A stretch of DNA of 64,000 nucleotides, from assembly GCF_030818485.1 (NCBI RefSeq), contig NZ_JAUTAJ010000001.1, positions 56,471 through 120,470 on the forward strand, given 5' to 3'. A model generated the notes under the pieces. That model searched no databases. It saw nothing but the letters and a program-made list of their open reading frames with translations, and had not been told where the DNA came from. A program made the position numbers and the translations under genes. Below are positions 16,528 to 25,091 of this stretch, piece after piece (the first letter of the stretch is position 1; every line of letters starts with the position of its first letter). The stretch comes from Pseudoroseomonas cervicalis (GTDB taxonomy: Bacteria; Pseudomonadota; Alphaproteobacteria; Acetobacterales; Acetobacteraceae).

Positions 16528-17517
16528 TCATCCCTTGGTGGCGATGGTGGCGCGGCAGATCATCAGCCCCTCGCAGAAGACATCGACCGGGTCCTCCTGC
16601 CGCTTGTCGAGCACGAAGACCGAGCCCGGCTGCCAGGCGGCGACCTCGGAAAAGGGCACGGTGCGGGTCTCGATCACCGCCGTCAGCTCGAGCGAGGCGC
16701 GCGGCAGCTCCTCGGCCAGGTGGCTGCGCCAGATCGTGTCGCCGCCCGACTTCTTGCCCAGCACCTCCTGGCTCAGCAGGTCGCGCACCGGCTCGAGCGA
16801 GGCATAGGGGATCAGGAAGTCGATGAAGCCGCCGCGCCCCTCCATGGTGATCTCGGCGCGGAAGGTCAGCGCCGCGGCGGTGGGCTTGGTGATCAGCGCG
16901 TAGCTCGGCGTGATCTCGAAGCGCTCCAGCCGGAAGCTCGCGGGCGAGACCGCCTCGAAGGCGCGGCTGAGGTCGTTGGTGACGACCGAGACGAATTTCT
17001 CGACGAAGGTGCGCTCGATCGGCGTGTAGGGCCGGCCCTCGATCGGCTGCAGCGCGTTGCGCCGCCCGCCCAGCAGGATGTCGACGATCGAGCCGATCAG
17101 CCGCGAATCGAGGGCGGCCAGGCAATAGCCATCCCATTCCTCGATGCGGATGATGCCGATCAGCGCCGGCAGGGTGACGGTGTCGAGGAAGGCGCCGACC
17201 CGCACGGGGCGGGTGCGGTCGATCACCACATCGGCGTTGTCGGCGGTGAATTTTCGCGAGGAGCTGGTCATGAGCCGCGCCAGCCGGTCGACGACGATGT
17301 CGAGCATCGGCAGCTTCTCATAGCGCACCGCGCCGCCGACCAGCGCCTCCAGCCCGCGCTTCGGGGCCTCCGGCTCGGCCGGGGCCTCGCCGCCGAACAG
17401 ATCGTCGATGTCGCCCTGGCCCATGGCGACGCCGGCGGCGCCCCAATCGGCCATCGGATCCGGCTCGGCGCCTTCGCCCGTGCCTTCGGGGGTGTCGTTG
17501 TTCTCGCTGCCGCTCAT
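16528..17517 (-). CDS. fliM: Flagellar motor switch protein FliM (C terminus probably frameshifted)
   Basis: C-ring switch subunit that binds CheY-P and joins FliG to FliN. N-terminal MGQGDIDDLFG is the CheY-binding motif. The middle domain has KLPMLDIVVDRLARLM, IIRIEEWDGYCLAALD and FVEKFVSVVTNDLSRAF, followed by a SPOA-like end. The frame stops at ATIATKG, inside the SPOA domain. Removing one G from GGG at 16532-16534 continues as DERVVLRVEDCVIEKGWPGD to a stop at 16449-16451 (about 355 aa), 13 bases before the next gene. So the stop at 16528 is likely an indel effect. Start is directly adjacent to the fliL stop. Confidence 0.95.
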   Translation of the reverse strand: MSGSENNDTPEGTGEGAEPDPMADWGAAGVAMGQGDIDDLFGGEAPAEPEAPKRGLEALVGGAVRYEKLPMLDIVVDRLARLMTSSSRKFTADNADVVIDRTRPVRVGAFLDTVTLPALIGIIRIEEWDGYCLAALDSRLIGSIVDILLGGRRNALQPIEGRPYTPIERTFVEKFVSVVTNDLSRAFEAVSPASFRLERFEITPSYALITKPTAAALTFRAEITMEGRGGFIDFLIPYASLEPVRDLLSQEVLGKKSGGDTIWRSHLAEELPRASLELTAVIETRTVPFSEVAAWQPGSVFVLDKRQEDPVDVFCEGLMICRATIATKG

Positions 17518-18054
17518 TCAGGCCACCACGAAGCCGGTGATCAGCACGTCGCGCACCTTGCCGGGCCCGACCACCAGCTCGAAGCGCCGGTGCAGGTCGC
17601 CGCGCAGCCGGTCCATCGCCAGCGCGCCCTCCATCTCGCCCTCGCGCAGCGTGCGCAGATAGAGCAGCAGGCTGTCATAGATGCGCGGGCTCAGCAGCTC
17701 GGGCGAGAGCAGCGCCGGGTCGCCATTGACCTCGACGGCGATCCGCAGCCGCAGCTGGCGCGGCCGGCCGCCATTCGGCAGCGACAGCGTCATCTCCGGG
17801 AATTCGACGAAGCTCGGCCGCGCGGCGGGGCCGGCGGGCGCCGCGGCGGCGGCCTCGGCCTCCCCGGCCGGGGCGGCGCCGAGCAGCCCGCCCACCAGCG
17901 CCGGCACGGCGGGCACCAGGAACCAGGCGGCGGCGCCGCCGCCCCCCAGCAGCAGCAGGGGCAGCAGCAGGAGCAGCAGCTTGCCGCGCCCCCCCTTGCG
18001 GCGGGCCGGCTTCTCCGTGGCTTTGGCGGATTTCTCCGCGGTGGTGGAGGACAT
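17518..18054 (-). CDS. fliL: Flagellar basal body-associated protein FliL
   Basis: Inner-membrane protein that surrounds and stabilises the stator. 178 aa with a Lys/Arg-rich cytoplasmic tail, one strong membrane helix (GKLLLLLLPLLLLGGGG) and a periplasmic domain with FVEFPEMTLSLPNGG, LRIAVEVNGDPALL and the closing VRDVLITGFVVA. First gene of the fliL-fliM-DUF6468-motE operon. A second FliL-like protein is at 47671. Confidence 0.92.
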   Translation of the reverse strand: MSSTTAEKSAKATEKPARRKGGRGKLLLLLLPLLLLGGGGAAAWFLVPAVPALVGGLLGAAPAGEAEAAAAAPAGPAARPSFVEFPEMTLSLPNGGRPRQLRLRIAVEVNGDPALLSPELLSPRIYDSLLLYLRTLREGEMEGALAMDRLRGDLHRRFELVVGPGKVRDVLITGFVVA

Positions 18055-18394
18055 GGGCGGCGATCTCCCGGCACTGGCGATTTTTCGCGCGACAAGCGGA
18101 GTGGCGGCAGATATAAACCGAAGCGTTCTCGCATGCCACGCTAAAAACAACCACCGGTCGAGTTCGCGGCGCTTCCGCCCCCGGCCCGGGGGCGACAGGG
18201 CGGGCGACGGGGCCGGCGCCGGGCGGGGCGGTGGGCGGCGGGACGCGGCGGAGCGACGTTTTCGCAAGGGTGTCGCGGGCAGAGTGCCCGGCGCGCCCCG
18301 GCGCGGCGGCGCGGAGGCGGCGCGCCCAAAGGGCGTGGCGGGCGGGGCGGCCGGCAGGGCCGCGCCGGGGTCAGCATGGGGCGATAGAAGGTCG
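18055..18394. other. Divergent fliL/fliF control region
   Basis: 340 bases between divergent fliL and fliF. The fliL side has GCGCGAAAAAT at 18080-18090 (minus strand) and an AT-rich AGATATAAACCG near 18110. GCTAAAAAC at 18140-18148 resembles GCTAGAAAC upstream of fliC. The rest is very GC rich. No ORF with support is seen. Confidence 0.5.
18080..18090 (-). promoter_or_regulatory. Variant box upstream of fliL
   Basis: GCGCGAAAAAT on the minus strand, 26 bases before the fliL ATG. It has CGCG where other copies have TGCG. Confidence 0.35.
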
Positions 18395-19996
18395 ATGCAG
18401 CAAGTACGCACCCTCGGAGCTGGTTTCGATCTCGGCGGTCTGGGCGGTGGCCTGGCACGGCTGGGGCCTGCGAAACTCGCCGGGCTGGCGGCGGTCGCCG
18501 TGATGGCCATCCTGGCCGTCCTGCTGGTGGCGCGCTCGGCCAATGCCCCGTCGGGCCTGCTCTATGCCGGGCTGGAGCCGGCCGAGGCCGGGCGCATCAC
18601 CGCCCGGCTCGAGGAGCTGAAGATCCCGGTCGAGGCGCGCGGCGACGGCACCATCCTGGTGCCGATGGACCAGGTGGCCAGGCTGCGCATGCAGCTCGCC
18701 GCCGAGGGGCTGCCGCGCCAGGGCGGCGCCGGCTACGAGCTGCTCGACCAGACCAGCCCGATGCAGATGACCTCCTTCATGCAGCGCGTGCAGCGGCTGC
18801 GCGCGCTGGAGGGGGAGCTGGCCCGCACCATCATCACCATGCAGGGGGTGCGCGCCGCCCGCGTGCATATCGTGCTGCCGGAGCGCGAGAGCTTCTCGCG
18901 CGATGCGCCGCCGCCCACCGCCTCGGTCACCGTCACCACCAGCGCCGGGCAGCGGCTCGGCGCCGCCCAGGCCGCCGCCATCCGCCTGCTGGTCGCCGGC
19001 GCCGTGCCGCGGCTGCGGCAGGAGGATGTCTCGGTGATGGACGGCAATGGCGTGGTGCTGGCCGCCGATGGCGGCATGGGCGCCGCCGCCGGCCGGCTCG
19101 GCGAGATCCGCGCGGCGCAGGAGCATGCGCTGCAGAAGGCGGTGCTCGACCTGCTGGAGCCGCTGGTCGGCCGCGGCAAGGTGCGCGCCGTCGCCTCGGT
19201 CGAGGTGGAGGGCGCGCGCACCGTGGCGCGGGCCGAGACCTTCGACCCGCTCGGCCAGGTCGAGCGCGGCCGCCAGCTGCAGACCGAGCAGGAGAACAGC
19301 GAGGATGGCCGCGGCCAGGCGCCGGTCACCGTCGGCCAGAACCTGCCCAACCAGCAGGTGAACCAGAACGCGACGCGCAGCGTCAGCGCCGTGCAGCGCA
19401 ACAATGAGACGGTGAATTTCGAGATCTCCTCCAAGGTCGAGGAGACGGTGCGCGAGCCGGGCGCGGTGAAGCGCGTCAGCGTCGCCGTCGTCGTCGACGG
19501 CATCGCCGATGCCGAGGGCAATGTGCAGCCCCGCCCGCGCGAGGAGCTGGAGCGGCTGGCGGCGCTGGTGCGCTCGGCGGTCGGCTACAACCAGCAGCGC
19601 GGCGACACCGTCACCGTCGACACGCTGCGCTTCCTGCCGGATGAGGGGCTCGGCACCCTGGCCGCTTCCGAGACCAATGCGGTGCTGGGCCTGAGCGGCC
19701 TGCAATGGTCGCTGGTGGGTGGCGTGATGGTGCTGGGCGCCGGCGCCTCGCTGATCCTGTTCCGCCGCCGCCAGCAGCGCCTGGCCGCCGAGGCCGCCGC
19801 CGCCGCTGCCGCCGCCGCGGCCGCCGCGGCCGCCGCCGCCGCCGCGGAGAGCATGGACGACGCCATCGCGACGGTGGGCCAGGACATCCAGATCCGCCTC
19901 TCCTCGCTGACCGCGCTGCAGGAGATCGTCGACCAGCGCCCCGAGGAGGCGCTGGCGGTGATCCGCACCTGGATCGAGGAGGGCACCCCCGTATGA
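18395..19996 (+). CDS. fliF: Flagellar MS-ring protein FliF
   Basis: Forms the MS ring in the inner membrane. 533 aa. First membrane helix at about 28-48 (AGLAAVAVMAILAVLLVARS). Ring-building motifs include YAGLEPAEAGRI, GYELLDQTSPMQMTSFMQRV, RVHIVLPERESF and GNGVVLAADGG. The second helix is near residue 440 (LVGGVMVLGAGASLILF). A run of 18 alanines (19793-19846) follows this helix before the FliG-binding tail. The start at 18395 excludes an upstream open stretch. First gene of the fliF-H-N-P-x-G-x run. Confidence 0.97.
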   Translation: MQQVRTLGAGFDLGGLGGGLARLGPAKLAGLAAVAVMAILAVLLVARSANAPSGLLYAGLEPAEAGRITARLEELKIPVEARGDGTILVPMDQVARLRMQLAAEGLPRQGGAGYELLDQTSPMQMTSFMQRVQRLRALEGELARTIITMQGVRAARVHIVLPERESFSRDAPPPTASVTVTTSAGQRLGAAQAAAIRLLVAGAVPRLRQEDVSVMDGNGVVLAADGGMGAAAGRLGEIRAAQEHALQKAVLDLLEPLVGRGKVRAVASVEVEGARTVARAETFDPLGQVERGRQLQTEQENSEDGRGQAPVTVGQNLPNQQVNQNATRSVSAVQRNNETVNFEISSKVEETVREPGAVKRVSVAVVVDGIADAEGNVQPRPREELERLAALVRSAVGYNQQRGDTVTVDTLRFLPDEGLGTLAASETNAVLGLSGLQWSLVGGVMVLGAGASLILFRRRQQRLAAEAAAAAAAAAAAAAAAAAAESMDDAIATVGQDIQIRLSSLTALQEIVDQRPEEALAVIRTWIEEGTPV

Positions 19997-20661
19997 TGGC
20001 GCGTCCCTATCACCCGCCCTCGCTGACGGCGCTGATCGCCGATGAGGATGGCACCACCGCCGCCCGCCTGGCCGCCGAGGAGCGGATCCGCGCCATCGCG
20101 CTGGAGACCGGGCGGCAGCGCGGGCTGGAGGAGGGCCTGGCGCGCGGCCGTGCCGAGGGCCGCGCCGCCGGCCGCGCCGAGGCCGAGCGCGAGGCGGCCG
20201 AGGAGCAGGCCCGCCGCGGCGAGAAGGGCGCGGCGCTGGCGGCCACCGCGCTGGAGCGGCTGCTGGCGCGCCGGGCCGAGGATCGCCGCCTGCTCGATGC
20301 CGATCTGCGCGCCGCCCTGGTGGCCGCGCTGGAGGCCGTCTTCCCGACGCTGCTGGCGCGCGCCGCCGGCGGCGAGGTGGCGGCGCTGCTGGCCGAGGCG
20401 CTGACCGAGCGCGCCGCCGACCGCATCACGCTTCGCGCCCATCCGGAGACGCTCGCCGCCATGCAGGCGGAGGGCTTCCCGGGCCGCGACCAGACCCAGG
20501 ATCCGGCCGGCCGGGTGCGGCTGCTGCCCGACCCTGCGCTGCCGGAGGGCCAGGCCGAGGCCGGCTGGGCCGATGGCGGATTGATCTACGACCCGGCGGC
20601 CCTGCTGCAGCGTGTGCTGGCCACGCTCGGCGCCGCCATGCCACAGGAGACGACGCCGTGA
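19993..20661 (+). CDS. fliH: Flagellar assembly protein FliH
   Basis: Export ATPase regulator. 222 aa, strongly charged. An N-terminal helix leads into an RGLEEGLARGRAEGRAAGRA repeat of the Gly-x3-Gly type characteristic of FliH, followed by an AAALVAALEAVFPTLLAR-like helical region and a C-terminal HPETLAAMQAEGF, IYDPAALLQRVL. Overlaps the fliF stop (ATGATG; start at 19993 or 19996). Similarity is by pattern and position. Confidence 0.85.
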   Translation: MMARPYHPPSLTALIADEDGTTAARLAAEERIRAIALETGRQRGLEEGLARGRAEGRAAGRAEAEREAAEEQARRGEKGAALAATALERLLARRAEDRRLLDADLRAALVAALEAVFPTLLARAAGGEVAALLAEALTERAADRITLRAHPETLAAMQAEGFPGRDQTQDPAGRVRLLPDPALPEGQAEAGWADGGLIYDPAALLQRVLATLGAAMPQETTP

Positions 20662-20939
20662 GCGAGAGCGCGCCCACCGAGAACCCTTTCCTCGCCGAGC
20701 GCAAGCCCCGCATCATGGACATTCCGGTGAATGTCCAGGTGGTGCTCGGCAACAAGCGCCTGCCGATGGCGGCCCTGTTCAACCTCAGCCGCGGCTCGGT
20801 CATCGAGTTCGACAAGAAGGTGGGCGAGCCGATCGACCTGATGGCCAATGAGCGGCTGATCGCGCGCGGCGAGATCCAGATCACCGATGACGGGCGGCTG
20901 TCGATCTCGATCACCGAGATCGTCTCCTCCTCCAGCTGA
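20658..20939 (+). CDS. fliN: Flagellar motor switch protein FliN
   Basis: C-ring subunit at the base of the switch. 93 aa, a short FliN that is nearly all SPOA domain: IMDIPVNVQVVLGNKRLPM, LFNLSRGSVIEFDKKVGEPI and the end GEIQITDDGRLSISITEIV. A GTG start overlaps the fliH stop (GTGA). Confidence 0.96.
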   Translation: MSESAPTENPFLAERKPRIMDIPVNVQVVLGNKRLPMAALFNLSRGSVIEFDKKVGEPIDLMANERLIARGEIQITDDGRLSISITEIVSSSS

Positions 20940-20969
20940 GCCCGGCCGGTTCCAGAGGACGCGCGCAGA

Positions 20970-21815
20970 ATGCCGCTTCCGCCTCCCCCCTCCGCCCTGC
21001 CGGCCGTCCAGCGCGCGGCGCGCGTCGCGGCGCTGGCGCTGCCGCTGCTGCTGCTGGCCTTGCCGGCGCTCGGCCAGAGCGTGACGCTGAGCCTCGGCCC
21101 GCAGGGCGGCCAGGCCGTGGCCAGCGGCGCGCAGAGCCTGACGACCAATGTCGTCGGCCTGATCGTCGCGACGACCCTGCTGGCGCTGGCGCCGGGCATC
21201 CTGGTGGTGGCCACCGCCTTCACCCGCATCGTGGTGGTGCTGTCGATGCTGCGCACCGCGCTCGGCCTGCAGCAATCGCCGCCCAATTCGGTGATCGTCA
21301 GCCTCAGCCTGTTCCTTGCCGCCTTCGTCATGGCGCCGGTGCTGGAGCGCGCCTGGAACGACGCGGCGCGGCCGCTGATCGATGGCACCATCACCGAGGA
21401 GATGGCGGCCGAACGCGCGCTCGGCCCGTTCCGCAGCTTCATGGAAGCCAATGTGCGCGAGCGCGACCTGGCGCTGTTCATCGAGATCGCCCGCTGGCAG
21501 CCGCCGGCGCCGTCCCCCGGCACGCAGGGCGCCGAGCCGCGCGCCGGCGAGGTCGCGCCGCGCGCGCCGGTGCCGCTGCACATCCTCTCGGCGGCCTTCA
21601 TCATCTCCGAGCTGAACAAGGCCTTCCAGATCGGCTTCCTGCTGTTCCTGCCCTTCCTGGCGATCGACATCGCCATCAGCTCGGTGCTGATGGGCATGGG
21701 CATGATGATGCTGCCGCCGGTCGTGGTCAGCCTGCCCTTCAAGCTGATCTTCTTCGTGCTGGTCGATGGCTGGTCGCTGGTGGCCGGCGCCCTGGTGCGG
21801 AGCTTCACCGCATGA
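20970..21815 (+). CDS. fliP: Flagellar export gate protein FliP
   Basis: Core of the flagellar type III export gate. 281 aa including a signal peptide (ALPLLLLALPALGQS). Conserved stretches are ILVVATAFTRIVVVLSMLR, GLQQSPPNSVIVSLSLFL, ELNKAFQIGFLLFLPFLAID and MGMMMLPPVVVSLPFKL. fliQ, fliR, flhA and flhB are in a separate operon at 48-52 kb, and no fliO is seen. Confidence 0.98.
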   Translation: MPLPPPPSALPAVQRAARVAALALPLLLLALPALGQSVTLSLGPQGGQAVASGAQSLTTNVVGLIVATTLLALAPGILVVATAFTRIVVVLSMLRTALGLQQSPPNSVIVSLSLFLAAFVMAPVLERAWNDAARPLIDGTITEEMAAERALGPFRSFMEANVRERDLALFIEIARWQPPAPSPGTQGAEPRAGEVAPRAPVPLHILSAAFIISELNKAFQIGFLLFLPFLAIDIAISSVLMGMGMMMLPPVVVSLPFKLIFFVLVDGWSLVAGALVRSFTA

Positions 21816-22195
21816 GCGGCGGCCAGGGGAAGGGCAGCGCCGGGAAGGACAGCCCGCCCGCGGGCGGGCCGCCGCGCCTGGCCGCGCCCGTGGCGCCGCC
21901 CGCCCTGGCGCCGCGGCGCCGGCGGCGGCGCGCCCTGGCCTCGGCGCTGCGCCTGGTCGCGGCGCAGGAGGCGGTGCCGGAAGCCGGCCTGGCCGGCCTG
22001 CGCGAACGGCTCGCCGCCATCGCCGCCAGCCAGGGCGTGTTCCTGCCGCCCCCCGCCGGCAGCGAGGGCGATGCCGCCGAGGCGCTGGCGCGGCTGCAGC
22101 ATGCCGGCCCGCCCCCCGAATGCACGGCCCTGCTGGCCGCGCTGCTGTTGCCCCTGCTTGCCCTGCGATCCGAGCCGCGAGGTCCCGACCGATGA
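21812..22195 (+). CDS. Small hypothetical protein between fliP and fliG
   Basis: 127 aa, not recognised. A Pro/Arg-rich N terminus with a basic cluster PRRRRRR, then an Ala/Leu-rich helical part (RALASALRLVAAQEAVPEAG) and a hydrophobic end (LLAALLLPLLALRSEPRG). Its start overlaps the fliP stop and its stop overlaps the fliG start (both ATGA), so it is translated as part of the operon and is unlikely to be spurious. Confidence 0.65.
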   Translation: MSGGQGKGSAGKDSPPAGGPPRLAAPVAPPALAPRRRRRRALASALRLVAAQEAVPEAGLAGLRERLAAIAASQGVFLPPPAGSEGDAAEALARLQHAGPPPECTALLAALLLPLLALRSEPRGPDR

Positions 22196-23223
22196 AAGCC
22201 CCCGAAGCGCGCCGCGCCGTGCGCCCCAGCGAGAACCGGCAGGATTCCCTCTCGGATGTCGCGACGCTGTTCATGACGCTGGACGAGCAGCGCATGCAGG
22301 CGCTGTTCGACCGGCTGGAGGAGCATGAGATCCGCCGCGTCAGCCGCGCCATGGCCAATCTCGGCAAGATCGACATCGACCAGGTGGAGCGGGTGATCAC
22401 CCGCTTCCGCAACGAGGTCGGCCGCACCGGGACCGTGATCGGCACCGCCGAGACGACCGAGCGGCTGCTGCGCCGCCTGCTGCCGAATGAGAAGGTCAGC
22501 GAGATCATGGACGAGATCCGTGGTCCCGAGGGCAAGACCATGTGGGAGAAGCTGGCCAATATCTCGCCCGAGGTGCTGGCCACCTATCTGCGCACCGAGC
22601 TGGCGCAGACCGCGGCCGTGATCCTGGCCAAGCTGCCGGCGCAGCACGCGGCCCGCGTGCTGGCGCTGCTGCCCAAGGCCTCGATCGACGAGATCGTGCT
22701 GCGCATGGTGCGCATGGACAGCATCCAGAAGGGCGTGCTGCAGGATATCGAGGCGACGCTGCAGAAGGAGTTCATCACCAATCTCAGCCGCAGCTACGAG
22801 CGCGACAGCTCGCAGATCGTGGCGGAGATCATGAACCGCGCTGACAAGGGGCTGGTCGACCAGCTGATGCGCGTCATCGAATCGCGCGAGCCGCATGCGG
22901 CCAGCCGCATCAAGCGCATCATGTTCACCTTCGACGACCTGATCCGCGTCGACCGCACCACCTTCGGCACGCTGGTGCAGGAATGCCCGGTCGACAAGCT
23001 GCAGATCGCGCTGACGGCGGCCAGCCAGGAGCTGCGCGAGCTGTTCCTGGCCAGCATGTCGGCGCGCGCCGCGGCGATGATGCGCGACGAGATCGAGAAC
23101 ATGCCGGCGCAGCGCCGCAAGACGGTCGAGGACGCGCAGGCCGACATCATCACCATCGCCAAGCGCCTGGCCGATGAGGGCCGCATCTTCATCCTCGACG
23201 AGGACGAGGCGGGCGAGAGCTGA
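22192..23223 (+). CDS. fliG: Flagellar motor switch protein FliG
   Basis: Torque-generating C-ring subunit that contacts MotA. 343 aa. N domain with VATLFMTLDEQRMQALFDRL, middle domain with the EHPQ-like PAQHAARVLALLP, and C domain with charged helix ELRELFLASMSARAAAMMRDEI. Start chosen at the ATGA overlap with the preceding small gene. Confidence 0.97.
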   Translation: MKAPEARRAVRPSENRQDSLSDVATLFMTLDEQRMQALFDRLEEHEIRRVSRAMANLGKIDIDQVERVITRFRNEVGRTGTVIGTAETTERLLRRLLPNEKVSEIMDEIRGPEGKTMWEKLANISPEVLATYLRTELAQTAAVILAKLPAQHAARVLALLPKASIDEIVLRMVRMDSIQKGVLQDIEATLQKEFITNLSRSYERDSSQIVAEIMNRADKGLVDQLMRVIESREPHAASRIKRIMFTFDDLIRVDRTTFGTLVQECPVDKLQIALTAASQELRELFLASMSARAAAMMRDEIENMPAQRRKTVEDAQADIITIAKRLADEGRIFILDEDEAGES

Positions 23224-23242
23224 GGGAAGGGCGGGGCCGGCC

Positions 23243-23989
23243 ATGGCCGAGCGGCGCGACAGGCTGGGGGCGGTGGAGCCGGTGACGCCCGACCAGGCGC
23301 CCGGGCCGCCGCCGCCGCGCGCCGAGCCCGCCCCGCCGCCCGCCGGGCGGGAGGCGGGGGCGGGCTACGCCGCCGCGGCGCGGGCGCTGAGCGCGGTGCC
23401 GCCGCTCGGCCAGCCGGAGCTGCCGGCGGCCGATGAATGGCCGGCGCTGGATGCGGCGCTGCTGCTGCGGGCCGGGCTGGGCCCGCTGCTGCCGGGCGGG
23501 CCGGGCGGGCTGGTCCTGCCGCTGGCGCTGGCCCTGCTGCGGCCGGATCCGCGCCGCTGGCTGGGGGCGGAGCGGCTGGCGGCGCTGGCCGCCTCGCTGG
23601 CCCTGGCCGAGCCGGAGCTGTCGGCGCTGCTGGAGGCGGTGCCGCCGCTGCCGGCCTCGCTGGGCGAGCCCGCCGCCTGGCAGGGCCGCGCCGTGCCGCT
23701 GCTCGGCCCCTCGGGCGGGCTGCTCTGGCTGGCGCTGTTCTGGCGCCCCGATCGCCGCCGGCGCGACCGCCATGCCCTGGCGGCGCGGCTGGTGCTGCCG
23801 GCGACGGGGCGGGTGGAGCTGCGCGCGCGGCTCGAGGAGGCGCGGCTGGACGCGGTGCTGGAGACCGCCCAGCCCCTGCCGCGCCCGGTGCTGGCGGCGC
23901 TGCAGGAGGGCTTCGCGGGCGTGCTGCGGCCGCTCCGCCTGCAGGGCCATCTGACGCTGCGGCACAGCGGGCAGGAGGGTCGGACTTGA
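23243..23989 (+). CDS. FliK-C-domain-like flagellar protein
   Basis: 248 aa. Pro/Ala-rich N terminus, an Ala/Leu-rich middle, then residues about 170-245 with RLVLPATGRVELRARLEEAR, AVLETAQPLPRPVLAALQEG and LRPLRLQGHLTL. This order of an LxLPxxGxVxL strand, Ala/Leu helices and a Leu-rich last strand resembles the C-terminal hook-length domain of FliK. Because no other FliK candidate is in the window, this may be the functional substitute; that is inference. Lies 19 bases after fliG and before motB. Confidence 0.6.
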   Translation: MAERRDRLGAVEPVTPDQAPGPPPPRAEPAPPPAGREAGAGYAAAARALSAVPPLGQPELPAADEWPALDAALLLRAGLGPLLPGGPGGLVLPLALALLRPDPRRWLGAERLAALAASLALAEPELSALLEAVPPLPASLGEPAAWQGRAVPLLGPSGGLLWLALFWRPDRRRRDRHALAARLVLPATGRVELRARLEEARLDAVLETAQPLPRPVLAALQEGFAGVLRPLRLQGHLTLRHSGQEGRT

Positions 23990-23990
23990 A

Positions 23991-24001
23991 ATGCGAAAAA
24001 C
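23991..24001 (+). promoter_or_regulatory. TGCGAAAAA box upstream of motB
   Basis: ATGCGAAAAAC, directly after the stop of the preceding gene and 39 bases before the motB start; followed by CATCGCGCTAAACAGG. It suggests that motB has its own promoter or control site. Confidence 0.45.
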
Positions 24002-24039
24002 CATCGCGCTAAACAGGCAGGCCGCCAGGGGACGGGGTG

Positions 24040-24966
24040 ATGAGCGCTGACGACCATCTCAAACGCCCGGTGATCATCAAGAAGCACCATGGCGACCATG
24101 ACGACGAGCATGGCGGCCAGTGGAAGATCGCCTATGCCGATTTCGTCACGGCGATGATGGCCTTCTTCCTGGTGATGTGGCTGCTCTCCAGCACCACGGA
24201 ATCGCAGCGCGAGGGCATCGCGCAGTTCTTCACCGCCTCCTCCATCCTCGACCTGCCCTCGGGCAATGGCACGCTGGATGGCGGGCGCTCGGTGCTGATC
24301 GCCGGCGACAGCCGGCAGGATTCCCTGACCCAGGTGGAGGATGGCGGGGCGCGGCCGGAGAGCCAGGGCGGCGAGACCGCCAATGACGGCGCCGCCGCCC
24401 AGGCCGCGCCGCAGCAGCAGGAGGCGATGCGCGACCCGATCGAGCGGCAGCGCTTCGACGCGCTGAAGGCCGAGATGGAGCGGCAGATGCGCGCTGACGC
24501 GCTGCGCGAATTCTCGCAGAACATCCAGCTGGAGATGACGCCCGAGGGGCTTCGGCTGCAGATCTTCGACCGCGACGGCCAGCCCATGTTCAACCCCGGG
24601 GCCACCGAGCCGACGCCGCGGCTGCTGCGCATCCTGGAGGTGGTGGGCAGCGTGCTGGCCAGCGTGCCGAATGAGGTGGTGGTGGCCGGCCACACCGATG
24701 GCCAGTCCTTCCAGCGCGGCAATTACGGCAATTGGGAATTGTCGGCCGACCGCGCCAATGCCGCGCGCCGGGTGCTGGAACGCTCCGGCGTGCGCCCGGC
24801 CCGGCTGTTCCGCGTCGAGGCCAAGGCGGCGGTCGAGCCGCTGCTGGCCGAGGCGCCCAATGATCCGCGCAACCGCCGCATCGCCGTGACCGTGCTGCGG
24901 TCCGATGTGGTGGCGGATGCGCGCGCCGCGGCCGCGCGCCGCGCCCAGCAGGAGCCGCGCCGGTGA
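24040..24966 (+). CDS. motB: Flagellar stator protein MotB
   Basis: Stator subunit that binds peptidoglycan and carries the proton-accepting Asp. 308 aa. The plug/membrane region has WKIAYADFVTAMMAFFLVMW with the channel Asp in YADFV. An OmpA-like domain lies at about 160-290 with LQIFDRDGQPMF, VVVAGHTDG, NWELSADRANAARRVLE and DPRNRRIAVTV. A GTG at 24037 is an alternative start. Confidence 0.96.
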   Translation: MSADDHLKRPVIIKKHHGDHDDEHGGQWKIAYADFVTAMMAFFLVMWLLSSTTESQREGIAQFFTASSILDLPSGNGTLDGGRSVLIAGDSRQDSLTQVEDGGARPESQGGETANDGAAAQAAPQQQEAMRDPIERQRFDALKAEMERQMRADALREFSQNIQLEMTPEGLRLQIFDRDGQPMFNPGATEPTPRLLRILEVVGSVLASVPNEVVVAGHTDGQSFQRGNYGNWELSADRANAARRVLERSGVRPARLFRVEAKAAVEPLLAEAPNDPRNRRIAVTVLRSDVVADARAAAARRAQQEPRR

Positions 24967-25035
24967 AACCGCGCGACGCATCCGGCCGGCCGGCAGAAGC
25001 CGGCGCCGGTCCCCGCAACGACCATGCCGCACCGC

Positions 25036-25058
25036 GCGGCCGGCAGGATGCCGGCCGC
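25036..25058. repeat. Inverted repeat between motB and flgE
   Basis: Perfect 10-bp stem GCGGCCGGCA / TGCCGGCCGC with loop GGA, 33 bases before flgE. A second GCCGG-rich hairpin is at about 24978-25005. No T run, so it is not a classical terminator; it may act as an RNA stem. Confidence 0.5.
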
Positions 25059-25091
25059 CTCCCGATGCCCTACTGACACCGAGGGACCGCC

